Below, in pieces: positions 22,400-31,507 of a stretch of DNA of 33,638 nt. A program made the translations under genes and the position numbers. Each line of letters opens with the position of its first letter. Positions within the stretch are counted from its first letter, which is position 1. The notes beneath the pieces are model-generated. The model was not told where the DNA came from. It ran no database searches and saw only the letters and a list, made by a program, of their open reading frames with translations. The stretch lies in contig LADT01000032.1 in the NCBI GenBank assembly GCA_000961765.1, positions 1 to 33,638 on the forward strand. Direction: 5' to 3'. The DNA is from Clostridiaceae bacterium BRH_c20a. Lineage in GTDB: Bacteria; Bacillota; Peptococcia; Peptococcales; BICA1-8.

Positions 22400-23752
22400 A
22401 TGTCCTTATTACAAAGACTAGATAAACAAAAAAATACTGTAACTGAAGCACCCCAAATTAAAGAGCAAAAAAGGCAAAAGGAAGAAAACGCTGACAAATA
22501 CGGGGCATTGAAAATTAAAGTCCACAAAGAAATTATTGAGAATATGGACAAAGAACTAAAAGCCATAAATATATCTGATGATTCTCTAGAAAAAAAGGTA
22601 GAAGAATTTGTAGCTGCAATTTTGGACAGGGATGCAGGGTTCTTACCTTTTTCTGAGAGACAAAAAATCACATCTGAAATGCTTGCGGAGGTTTTAGGCT
22701 TTGGCCCCATCGAAAAGCTAATAAATAATGAGGAAGTTACGGAGATAATGGTAAATGGTCCTAAGCAAGTATATGTAGAAAAAAAGGGTAAACTGACCCT
22801 TACGGATATTACATTTAGAGATGATAATCATGTCATGCATATTATAGAAAAGATAGTTGCACCAATAGGTAGGAGAATTGATGAGAGTATGCCTATGGTT
22901 GATGCCCGCCTACCCGATGGGTCAAGGGTAAATGCAATAATTCCCCCGTTATCTTTAAAGGGTCCAAGTATAACTATTAGGAAGTTTTTCAAGGATCCTC
23001 TTAAGATACATGATTTAATCAGGTTTGGAACAGTGACGGCTCCTATCGCTAAGTTCCTTGATGCTTGTGTAAAAGCAAGACTTAATATTGTAATCTCCGG
23101 AGGAACGGGTAGTGGAAAAACAACTACGCTCAATGTTTTGTCTTCTTTCATTCCAAATGATGAAAGGATAGTAACTATTGAGGATGCTGCGGAATTACAA
23201 CTTGGTCAGGAGCATGTCCTCACGTTGGAAACAAGGTCACCCAATATTGAAGGGAAAGGGGCGATTACTATGAGAGATCTTGTAAGAAACTCCTTGCGTA
23301 TGCGGCCAGATAGGATAGTTGTAGGTGAGGTAAGATCAGGGGAAGCTTTAGACATGCTGCAGGCAATGAACACAGGTCACGACGGGTCCCTAACGACAGG
23401 GCATGCCAATACTCCCCGGGATATGTTGGCTCGTTTAGAGACAATGGTTTTAATGGCAGGAATGGATTTACCTGTTAGGGCTATTCGAGAACAAATGGCT
23501 GCTGCAATTGATATAATCGTCCAGCAAAATAGATTAAGGGATGGAAGTCGGAGAATAACACACATTACGGAGGTTGTAGGCATGGAGGGTGATGTAATTG
23601 TATTACAGGATATTTTTAAATATGAACAAATGGGTATTGGTGACAAAGGGGATATTATCGGAGAACATAGGGCAACCGGAATAATGCCTAAATTCATTAG
23701 CCAAATTGAAGCAGAGGGAATTAAACTACCCGATCATATATTTCTTCCCTGA
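22400..23752 (+). CDS. cpaF: Tad pilus assembly ATPase CpaF/TadA
   Basis: A 450-residue secretion ATPase that powers Flp pilus assembly at the inner face of the membrane. The N-terminal helical region (about 1-110) is followed by the conserved VTEIMVNGP and VDARLPDGSRVNAIIPP segments. Walker A is SGGTGSGKTTT (about 233-243). The Asp box MRPDRIVVGEVRSGE and the His box GSLTTGHANTPRD follow. All look intact. ATG 22400 follows AGAGGTGAAATAT; the GTG at 22391 overlaps that site. tadB and tadC follow. Confidence 0.96.
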   Translation: MSLLQRLDKQKNTVTEAPQIKEQKRQKEENADKYGALKIKVHKEIIENMDKELKAINISDDSLEKKVEEFVAAILDRDAGFLPFSERQKITSEMLAEVLGFGPIEKLINNEEVTEIMVNGPKQVYVEKKGKLTLTDITFRDDNHVMHIIEKIVAPIGRRIDESMPMVDARLPDGSRVNAIIPPLSLKGPSITIRKFFKDPLKIHDLIRFGTVTAPIAKFLDACVKARLNIVISGGTGSGKTTTLNVLSSFIPNDERIVTIEDAAELQLGQEHVLTLETRSPNIEGKGAITMRDLVRNSLRMRPDRIVVGEVRSGEALDMLQAMNTGHDGSLTTGHANTPRDMLARLETMVLMAGMDLPVRAIREQMAAAIDIIVQQNRLRDGSRRITHITEVVGMEGDVIVLQDIFKYEQMGIGDKGDIIGEHRATGIMPKFISQIEAEGIKLPDHIFLP

Positions 23753-23795
23753 GCCCTTATTTAAGTTATGAAACTATCGAAAGGGAGAATTACAT

Positions 23796-24758
23796 GTGCT
23801 GATTCTAATTAGTGTCTTTAGTTCACTAACAATAATATTCTTATTTATCGGAATATATCTAATACTGACTGCTAAAAAAAGAGAAATACTAAGCCGTATG
23901 AAAAAGTTTACCCGTACGTCGGGTCAGATAATCATTGATGAGCATCTGGAAAATAAAGAAAGGTTAGAATTGAAAAACCTCCTTCGGATTTTAGGAAAGG
24001 TATTTGAAGCTAGAAGTTACACAAAAAGGCTAGAGCAGGAATTACTCAAGGCAGACATTCCTATGCGTGGCTCAGAATTTATTGTATTTTATATAATTAC
24101 AGTTTCATTTTTAAGTATGCTTGGATTCCTTATAGGTGGTTTTTCCCCGGCAATTGTATTGGGGCTTTTGGGATTTCTACTGCCTAATTTTTTTGTTAAA
24201 AGGAAAAAAAAGCAGCGCTTTGAGAAACTGGGTCTCCAAATCGGAGACTGTTTAACAGTGATGTCAAATTCCCTTCGTGCCGGATTTAGTTTTCAACAGG
24301 CAATGGAACTAGTAAGTAAGGAAATGATAGGGCCTCTAGCTATGGAATTTGGAAAAACATTGAGAGAAATAAATTTTGGGACTCCTGCAGAACAAGCTCT
24401 CATAAATATGGCAGAGAGGGTAGAGTGTGATGATTTAGATTTGATGATAACTGCAGTGTTAATTCAAAGACAAATTGGAGGTAACTTGGCTGAAATATTA
24501 GATAACATATCCACAACTTTACGTGAGCGTATACGGATAAAGGGTGAAATTAAAACATTAACTGCCCAGGGGAGAATATCTGGGATGATTATTGGGCTTA
24601 TGCCGCCAATATTATTTGCTATCCTCTTAGTTATAGACCCTGGTTATATTATGAAGCTCTTGGAAAGAGAGACTGGTATTTTGCTGCTTGGTGGAGGCGT
24701 AATATCAGAGGTAATTGGTTTCTTAATTATCAGGAAGATTGTTTCAATAGAGGTCTAG
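23796..24758 (+). CDS. tadB: Tad pilus membrane platform protein TadB
   Basis: The 320-residue protein of the type II secretion F superfamily has a membrane segment at the N-terminus (about 2-24), two more around 98-145 and two at the C-terminal end (about 262-315). The cytoplasmic T2SSF domain lies between, with SNSLRAGFSFQQAMELVSKE and the D-D-L-D-L-M motif. TadB and TadC form the inner-membrane platform driven by CpaF. Start is GTG 23796, eight bases after GGGAG. tadC begins 11 bases after its stop. Confidence 0.93.
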   Translation: MLILISVFSSLTIIFLFIGIYLILTAKKREILSRMKKFTRTSGQIIIDEHLENKERLELKNLLRILGKVFEARSYTKRLEQELLKADIPMRGSEFIVFYIITVSFLSMLGFLIGGFSPAIVLGLLGFLLPNFFVKRKKKQRFEKLGLQIGDCLTVMSNSLRAGFSFQQAMELVSKEMIGPLAMEFGKTLREINFGTPAEQALINMAERVECDDLDLMITAVLIQRQIGGNLAEILDNISTTLRERIRIKGEIKTLTAQGRISGMIIGLMPPILFAILLVIDPGYIMKLLERETGILLLGGGVISEVIGFLIIRKIVSIEV

Positions 24759-24769
24759 GAGGTAAGAAT

Positions 24770-25693
24770 ATGATTTGGGTTATTGTTTCTTTAAGCTTCT
24801 TTACAGGGACGTTATTTATTTATGGGGGTTATTTAATTCTCGCCTCTGACAAACTCCAAATTCAATGGCGTTTAAAAAACATTAAGGCCGAAAGAGAAAA
24901 AGGTAGAGAGTTAATTGATGAGTTGCAAAGACCGTTCATGGATCGGATTGTAAGACCTTTTTTAAATTCCTTAGCTAATTTCACTAAAATGTTTACACCT
25001 GCAAAAAAAAGAACTAGTCTAGAAAGAAGACTTTTGCTGGCAGGAAACCCTGGAAGGCTTACTGCGGCAGAGTTTTTATCAGTGCATTATTCATTAGCAG
25101 TTATGGTAGGTGTAGCGGGTTATTTAGCTGCATTCATTGGTAAATGGGGACCATTGATGAATGTATTATCAGCTCTAGTAGGAATTTTTTTTGGCTACAT
25201 ACTTGTAGACGTGTATATAAATGTAAGAACAAAATACAGACAAGCAGATATGACGAAGAATCTACCTGATGTTTTAGACTTATTGACCGTTAGTGTAGAG
25301 GCAGGTCTTGGCTTTGATTCTGCTCTGCAGAAGGTTGTCCAAAAGACAAAAGGATCTATATCTATTGAATTTGGGAAAACACTGCAGGAGATTAAAATGG
25401 GTAAACAGCGTAAGGAGGCTCTAAGAGATTTAGGTCTAAGAACTGGGGTAGAGGATTTAAATACATTTATTAGTGCTGTAATTCAGGCTGATCAACTAGG
25501 AGTTAGTATTGGCAATGTGCTAAGGATTCAAGCAGAACAGATGAGGAGAAAACGTAGACAAAGAATTGAAGAAAAAGCTATGAAAGCACCAATTAAAATG
25601 TTAATACCTATGGTACTTTTTATCTTTCCAACAATTTTTATTGTCCTGCTAGGTCCAGCTGTCCTAGAGGTTTTGGAAAATATGGCTAAATAA
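24770..25693 (+). CDS. tadC: Tad pilus membrane platform protein TadC
   Basis: The 307-residue paralogue of TadB has the same plan: N-terminal membrane segment, a central pair (about 108-150), a cytoplasmic T2SSF domain with LPDVLDLLTVSVEAGLGFDS, and a C-terminal membrane segment (about 276-300). Its RRKRRQRIEEKAMKAPIKML stretch before the last segment is typical. AGGAGGTAAGAAT precedes the ATG. It is the last pilus gene of the locus. Confidence 0.93.
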   Translation: MIWVIVSLSFFTGTLFIYGGYLILASDKLQIQWRLKNIKAEREKGRELIDELQRPFMDRIVRPFLNSLANFTKMFTPAKKRTSLERRLLLAGNPGRLTAAEFLSVHYSLAVMVGVAGYLAAFIGKWGPLMNVLSALVGIFFGYILVDVYINVRTKYRQADMTKNLPDVLDLLTVSVEAGLGFDSALQKVVQKTKGSISIEFGKTLQEIKMGKQRKEALRDLGLRTGVEDLNTFISAVIQADQLGVSIGNVLRIQAEQMRRKRRQRIEEKAMKAPIKMLIPMVLFIFPTIFIVLLGPAVLEVLENMAK

Positions 25694-25769
25694 TAAAAAA
25701 ACCTTTATAGTGTTTTGGAGGAGCGTTTTATTATAATGAATTAATGATACTTTATTCTAGAGGTGCACT

Positions 25770-26114
25770 ATGAGAAAATTAAGTGTTATAAGTATGAGTG
25801 ATAATCAATTAATAGGTGATAAGATTAAGCTTGCGGATACTTTTACTACTAGGCTAAAAGGGCTTCTAGGCAAATCAGAGCTTCAAGAAGGGGAGGGATT
25901 AATTCTTGCTCCCTGCAATGCTATTCATTGTATCGGAATGAAATTTGCTATTGATGTTATTTTCATGAATAAATATAAACAAGTAGTCTGGTTAAGGGAA
26001 AATATGAAGCCCGGTACTAAGGAAGCTAAGCTGGATGCTGTTTTTGTACTGGAAGTTGCCAGCGGAGTTGTTAAAGAAAAGGGGATTGAAATTGGACATG
26101 TGCTAAGCTGGTGA
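25770..26114 (+). CDS. DUF192 family protein
   Basis: The 114-residue protein matches the DUF192 family: TFTTRLKGLLGKSEL near the start, LILAPCNAIHCIGMKFAIDV IFMN in the centre, and LEVASGVVKEKGI near the end. DUF192 proteins have a small beta fold and no settled function. In many Bacillota and in archaea they sit near Tad-like pilus or secretion genes, as here. No signal peptide is visible, so this one appears cytosolic. AGAGGTG precedes the ATG. Confidence 0.88.
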   Translation: MRKLSVISMSDNQLIGDKIKLADTFTTRLKGLLGKSELQEGEGLILAPCNAIHCIGMKFAIDVIFMNKYKQVVWLRENMKPGTKEAKLDAVFVLEVASGVVKEKGIEIGHVLSW

Positions 26115-26376
26115 GTGGCATGACGGCTAATCAGTCAATTTTAAGGTCGGCGTGACGACTTACAAGTAAGTTAATGGGTCGGCGCGACGTCTAATGAGCT
26201 ATTTTATTTGGTCGGCATTTAAAAACAACAGTTACTTACTGCTGACATGCAGATCTACCCTTTAGCTTTTATGCAGACAATCAGTATAACCAGCTAGCCG
26301 TCATGCCGACATCTCGAATTACCCAGCAGACGTCACGCGGGCCTTCAGCCTATCCCCAAAGCAATAATGCCGACGT
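26115..26376. repeat. Inverted array of ATGCCGAC units (family C, locus 2)
   Basis: Left arm in minus orientation: GGCATGAC, GGCGTGAC, GGCGCGAC and GGCATTTA at 26117, 26149, 26181 and 26214 (spacings 32, 32, 33). Right arm in plus orientation: ATGCAGAT 26247, ATGCAGAC 26271, ATGCCGAC 26303, ACGCGGGC 26335 and ATGCCGAC 26367 (mostly 32). The first unit begins at the DUF192 stop codon. The rest of the gap to 26506 shows only TCCAGCGCAAGCTGG, a short palindrome at 26403-26417. Confidence 0.85.
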
Positions 26377-26506
26377 TAGGTATATCCTTTTAGTCGTATT
26401 TTTTCCAGCGCAAGCTGGTTTTTATTTTTTGCCTTAAATGGAAATAATACACAAGGAGTGCTAAAATTATAGTATGGAGAATTCTGAGCTAGAAGGAGGA
26501 AGAAGA

Positions 26507-27421
26507 TTGAAGAGGGTAGTTAGTATAAGCTTAGGTTCTAAAAAGAGGGATCACAAAGTTGAGGCGGCTATTTTAGGCGAAAAGTTCTTGATTGAAAGAA
26601 TTGGGACGGACGGAGATATGGAGAAGGCAATTGCTTATATCAAGGAGTTGGATGGCAAAATAGATGCCTTTGGTATGGGCGGCATTGATTTATATATTGT
26701 AGCCGGAGATAAAAGGTATATACTTCGAGATGCCAAGCGATTAAAAGAAGCGGCTAGAATAACACCTATGGTAGATGGCAGTGGATTAAAGAATACTTTA
26801 GAAAGAAAAGTAATAGAATATCTACAGGAAAATTTATATGTTAACTTTCCCGAAAAAAAAGTCCTTTTAGTATGTGGGGTTGACCGGTTTGGGATGGCAG
26901 AAGCACTAGAAAATACAGGGGCCAGTGTTACCTATGGCGACTTGATTTTTGGACTAGGACTGCCTTTTCCTCTTAGGTCACTAAAAACCCTGGCTAGGGC
27001 GGCTCGGGTAATTGCACCTGTTGTCAGTCAGCTGCCCTTTGAAATGATTTATCCAACGGGTTTAAAACAGGAGTCTACTGTTGAAAAATTTGGTGAATAC
27101 TACCAAGAAGCAGATATTATTGCCGGTGATTTTTTATTTATTAAAAGATATATGCCGTCAAGCTTGGAAGATAAGATTATTATCACAAATACTGTAACCC
27201 ATGAAGATATAGAGATATTAAAGAATAGAGGAGCAGAACAGCTAATTACTACAACACCGGAGCTAAATGGCAGGTCCTTTGGCACTAACGTTATGGAAGC
27301 TGTTTTAGTTGCTTCAGCAGGTGGAGGAAGGGAATTATCGAGTATCGATTACCAGATGCTTTTAGATAAGGCAGGATTTGTTCCCCGTATTTTAGATTTA
27401 CGAAAGGCAATATTAGCCTAG
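26507..27421 (+). CDS. Conserved protein of unknown function, partner of the acyl-ACP reductase-like gene
   Basis: I do not recognise a catalytic signature. The 304-residue soluble protein has alternating strands and helices, with marked segments DAFGMGGIDLYIVAGDKRY, LLVCGVDRFGMAEALE, GDLIFGLGLPFPLR and TTPELNGRSFGTNVMEAVLV. I recall similar proteins carrying a 'quinate 5-dehydrogenase' label in relatives, but nothing here shows that activity. TTG 26507 is chosen because AAGGAGG lies seven bases upstream and the conserved part starts there; ATG 26474 is an alternative with 13-base spacing to AAGGAGTG. Ten bases separate it from the next gene, so the two are co-transcribed and probably work together. 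Confidence 0.7.
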   Translation: MKRVVSISLGSKKRDHKVEAAILGEKFLIERIGTDGDMEKAIAYIKELDGKIDAFGMGGIDLYIVAGDKRYILRDAKRLKEAARITPMVDGSGLKNTLERKVIEYLQENLYVNFPEKKVLLVCGVDRFGMAEALENTGASVTYGDLIFGLGLPFPLRSLKTLARAARVIAPVVSQLPFEMIYPTGLKQESTVEKFGEYYQEADIIAGDFLFIKRYMPSSLEDKIIITNTVTHEDIEILKNRGAEQLITTTPELNGRSFGTNVMEAVLVASAGGGRELSSIDYQMLLDKAGFVPRILDLRKAILA

Positions 27422-27431
27422 GGGGAATTTT

Positions 27432-28532
27432 ATGAACAAGTTCGCATTTATTATTCATCCTATAGAAATTGCAGATATATATAGGAAGTTTCCGCTTTTA
27501 GAAAAACTGCCAGTAAATTTAGTAGAGAAAACATTTAAATATTTACCGCCCATGAAAGTATCGGTAATTGAAGGTGTGAAATCACCTTGGGGAGAGGTCC
27601 AAGGATTTTTTATTGCTTGTCCGCTGACGACAAGACAATTATTAACCTTGCCGGAAGAAGTATCGATTAAAAAGATAATAGAAGCAGTCAAAGTGGCGGA
27701 AAAGCTAGGCGCCCAAGTCGTAGGCTTAGGTGCTATGACTTCGGTGGTAGGAGATGGGGGCATAACAATCGCAAAGAATAGTAATATTCCTGTAACAACG
27801 GGAAATAGCTATACAGTAGCCAGCGCTATAGATGCAACATTAAAAGCCGCAGCTTTAATGGACATTGATATTAGTAATGCCAATGTAGCGGTACTAGGTG
27901 CAACTGGTTCAGTGGGAAGTGTTGTGGCTCGTTTAATAGCTCGAAAATGTAAGTCTTTGATGCTTGTGGCCAGAAATAATGAGAGATTAAGTAAATTAGC
28001 AAGAATTGTAATGTATGAAAGCGGCATCGCCCTTGAAGTAAGCTGTGAGTCAAGGAAGGTTTTATGTAAGGCTGATATAATAATATCTGTGACATCCTCT
28101 ATGGATACAGTAATTAATCCCGAGGATTTAAAGCCCGGTGCAGTAGTTTGTGATGTGGCAAGACCAAGGGATGTATCACTAGCAGTCCAAAAGCTTAGAA
28201 AAGATGTTTTGGTCATAGAGGGCGGGGTAATTAAAGTCCCCGGACCAGTTAATTTCAACTTTAACTTTGGATTTCCTCCTGGCTTAGCCTATGCCTGTAT
28301 GGCTGAGACTATGATTTTAGCTTTAGAAAGTAAATGGGAATGCTTTTCATTAGGCAGGGAATTGAGCATTGCGGGTGTTGAGGAAATCAAGACCTTGGCA
28401 ACAAAACATAATTTCCAGCTAGCAGGCATGCGCAGTTTTGAAAAAACCTTAACTAATGGGCAGATAAGTCGAATTAAGAATGAGGTTATAATGAAGAGAG
28501 AAAAGGAATATAATATAGTGGCTAGTATTTAG
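27432..28532 (+). CDS. Homologue of long-chain acyl-ACP reductase (AAR)
   Basis: The 366-residue protein resembles cyanobacterial AAR, which reduces fatty acyl-ACP to aldehyde, along its length: VVGLGAMTSVV, VTTGNSYTVA, the Rossmann loop VAVLGATGSVGS (153-164), LVARNNERL, then AYACMAETMILALESKW and FSLGRELSI, ending with KHNFQLAG. Cys289 in ACMAE aligns with the Cys of FACFAEA that carries the acyl thioester in the cyanobacterial enzyme. A shikimate-dehydrogenase-like label is possible from the Rossmann fold alone, but the C-terminal match favours AAR. No aldehyde deformylating oxygenase is in the window, and an anaerobe would not use that oxygen-dependent partner. The substrate is unknown. 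Confidence 0.75.
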   Translation: MNKFAFIIHPIEIADIYRKFPLLEKLPVNLVEKTFKYLPPMKVSVIEGVKSPWGEVQGFFIACPLTTRQLLTLPEEVSIKKIIEAVKVAEKLGAQVVGLGAMTSVVGDGGITIAKNSNIPVTTGNSYTVASAIDATLKAAALMDIDISNANVAVLGATGSVGSVVARLIARKCKSLMLVARNNERLSKLARIVMYESGIALEVSCESRKVLCKADIIISVTSSMDTVINPEDLKPGAVVCDVARPRDVSLAVQKLRKDVLVIEGGVIKVPGPVNFNFNFGFPPGLAYACMAETMILALESKWECFSLGRELSIAGVEEIKTLATKHNFQLAGMRSFEKTLTNGQISRIKNEVIMKREKEYNIVASI

Positions 28533-28533
28533 T

Positions 28534-28589
28534 GACTGGTGCTCGGTGACTGGTGATTAGGGCTCAGGGCTCAGTGACCGGTGCCCGGA
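28534..28589 (+). repeat. Degenerate heptanucleotide array
   Basis: Eight heptads in phase: GACTGGT, GCTCGGT, GACTGGT, GATTAGG, GCTCAGG, GCTCAGT, GACCGGT, GCCCGGA. It begins two bases after the AAR-like stop codon. Confidence 0.88.
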
Positions 28590-28611
28590 AAAGATATTTC
28601 TATTGGGATGG

Positions 28612-28725
28612 AATTTTGGGTCTGACAATTACTAAAGAGGCATTTAATTGCGTCTGACAATTACTAAAGAGGCATTTTATTGCGTCTGACAGTACTTTTG
28701 TGTGAACATATTGCGTCTGACCCAA
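28612..28725 (+). repeat. One-armed GCGTCTGAC array (family A, locus 3)
   Basis: GTCTGAC starts at 28620, 28652, 28684 and 28715 (spacings 32, 32, 31). The first two intervals are nearly identical (AATTACTAAAGAGGCATTT). All units face one way, opening with GGGTCTGAC and closing with GTCTGACCC. Confidence 0.92.
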
Positions 28726-28766
28726 GCATTGCATGTCATTGCTATGAAAGCTACTGATTCAGCTAT

Positions 28767-28844
28767 GTCATCCTGAGGGAGGAACGACCGAAGGATCTTA
28801 AGCTTCTTCACTACGTAAGATCCTTCGCTATCGCTCAGGATGAC
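28767..28844. repeat. Dispersed-type palindrome with GTCATCCTGAG ends
   Basis: GTCATCCTGAG (28767-28777) pairs with CTCAGGATGAC (28834-28844), and CGAAGGATCTTA (28789-28800) with TAAGATCCTTCG (28816-28827). This GTCATCCTGAG...GAAGGATCTT palindrome recurs in many unrelated bacterial genomes. A second common dispersed motif, GTCATTGCGAG, is at about 28908. Confidence 0.85.
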
Positions 28845-29024
28845 GGGAATGCTTTAGTTTATAGTGGTGTGGTCAATACGTGTTAATTATAAATAGATCC
28901 CTGCCTGTCATTGCGAGTGCTAGTGAAGCAACCTGGCTTAATGTTTTTCTGTAGAACTGTAGCACCTTAGCCTTAATCTAACGGAATGCAATGAAGTGGA
29001 ATCTTAATCTAGCGAAGCGAAACC

Positions 29025-29056
29025 TTATCCAAATTTGCTTTGGCAAATTTGGATAA
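29025..29056. terminator. Perfect 14-bp hairpin before the greA promoter
   Basis: TTATCCAAATTTGC pairs with GCAAATTTGGATAA around TTTG. It ends 11 bases before the -35 box. There is no T-run, so it may be an insulator or a protein site rather than a true terminator. Confidence 0.6.
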
Positions 29057-29067
29057 ACTGTAAACCC

Positions 29068-29096
29068 TTGACAAAAAGCCAGTCCATTATTATAAT
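29068..29096 (+). promoter_or_regulatory. Consensus sigma-A promoter of greA-lysS
   Basis: TTGACA, 17 bases, TATAAT: a perfect match in both boxes and spacing. The transcript would start near 29103, giving a leader of about 115 bases with a small hairpin (AAGCACT...AGTGCTT). Confidence 0.92.
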
Positions 29097-29218
29097 TACC
29101 GTTAGAGTTAGAAGCACTGAAGCCATAGGAGCTGAAGTGCTTATCTTAGTATTATTAGGAACTTAGAACGTTATAGAATAAAAAAAGTTAGAAAAAGATT
29201 AAAAGAGGGAGAGTTATT

Positions 29219-29698
29219 ATGGCTGAAAAAGAGGTAATGTTGACCAGAGCGGGTTTAGCGAGACTTGAGGAAGAACTGGATAATCTCAGAATAGTGAAAA
29301 GGAAAGAAGTCGCAGAAAGAATAAAACAGGCCATTGAATTTGGTGACATCAGTGAGAATTCTGAGTATGAGGATGCCAAAAATGAACAGGCATTTATTGA
29401 GGGCAGAATTATTACTATTGAAAAAATGCTTAGAAATGCCAAGGTTATTGAAGATGATGAAAGAGAAGCAGGGGTAGTTTCTATTGGCTCTACCGTTACT
29501 TTAAAAGATATAGAATTCGATGAAGTAATAGAATATAAAATAGTTGGCTCTGCGGAAGCTGACCCTCTGCAAAATTTAATTTCTAATGAATCCCCTGTAG
29601 GTAGATCACTATTGGGTAAAAAAGAGGGTAATATTGTTGATGTTGATGCACCTGTAGGTAAACTCAAGTTTCAGGTTTTAGATATAAGCAACAAGTAG
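29219..29698 (+). CDS. greA: Transcription elongation factor GreA
   Basis: The 159-residue protein is of normal length. It has the N-terminal coiled-coil hairpin, with [17 protein letters not shown] and the acidic tip region [15 protein letters not shown], followed by the C-terminal globular domain with SIGSTVTL and [18 protein letters not shown]. GreA rescues backtracked RNA polymerase by stimulating transcript cleavage. The ATG follows GAGGGAGAG. lysS starts 23 bases downstream, so the two genes form an operon behind the promoter at 29068. Confidence 0.97.
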   Translation: MAEKEVMLTRAGLARLEEELDNLRIVKRKEVAERIKQAIEFGDISENSEYEDAKNEQAFIEGRIITIEKMLRNAKVIEDDEREAGVVSIGSTVTLKDIEFDEVIEYKIVGSAEADPLQNLISNESPVGRSLLGKKEGNIVDVDAPVGKLKFQVLDISNK

Positions 29699-29703
29699 TT
29701 TGA

Positions 29704-31200
<1,497 letters not shown>

Positions 31201-31214
31201 AAACGTATGCCCAT

Positions 31215-31310
31215 AAGCGGCGTCTAGCTGCGTTGTCAAAATAGCCAAATTCCTCGACGTATTACCTATACGACTGCGGATTTGGCTATTTTTTACGCCT
31301 TGCTATACTT
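31215..31310. repeat. Long hairpin element with conserved tip (copy 2), after lysS
   Basis: ATAGCCAAAT (31241-31250) pairs with ATTTGGCTAT (31280-31289). The tip TCCTCGACGTATTACC then TATACGACTGCGG (31251-31279) matches that of the element at 16366-16492, and flanking GCGTCTAGCTGCGTTG and TACGCCTTGCTATA match its next outer layer. The paired arms differ between the copies but stay complementary. It is placed just behind a gene, like copy 1. Confidence 0.85.
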
Positions 31311-31507
31311 GCTTCTGAACATCCGTTAAGCTAGATGCACAATCTTCCAACCTTACACTATTTCACTATTCCACTGGCTTCTAGGACTTTAGTCCAGATT
31401 ATTTCTTATGCCCTCAAAAACTTGTCCCAGGGGTCGAAATATTTAACATAACGAGAGGCGCCTCGTTCTTGTAAAACTACATAATTAAAATTGGGGGTAA
31501 AAGAGGT
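31311..31507. other. Intergenic remainder before the DUF5667 gene
   Basis: No gene or array recognised. A small inverted repeat AGGCGCCT (31456-31463) lies about 45 bases before the next ATG. No confident promoter was found. Confidence 0.35.

Noticed and set aside
28533-29067. Insertion sequence or transposon in the repeat-rich gap before greA
   Set aside because: No transposase frame, only short repeats and palindromes of dispersed types.
29188-29667. 159-residue minus-strand open frame opposite greA
   Set aside because: Shadow of greA with the same span; Ser-rich antisense translation of a Glu/Lys-rich gene.
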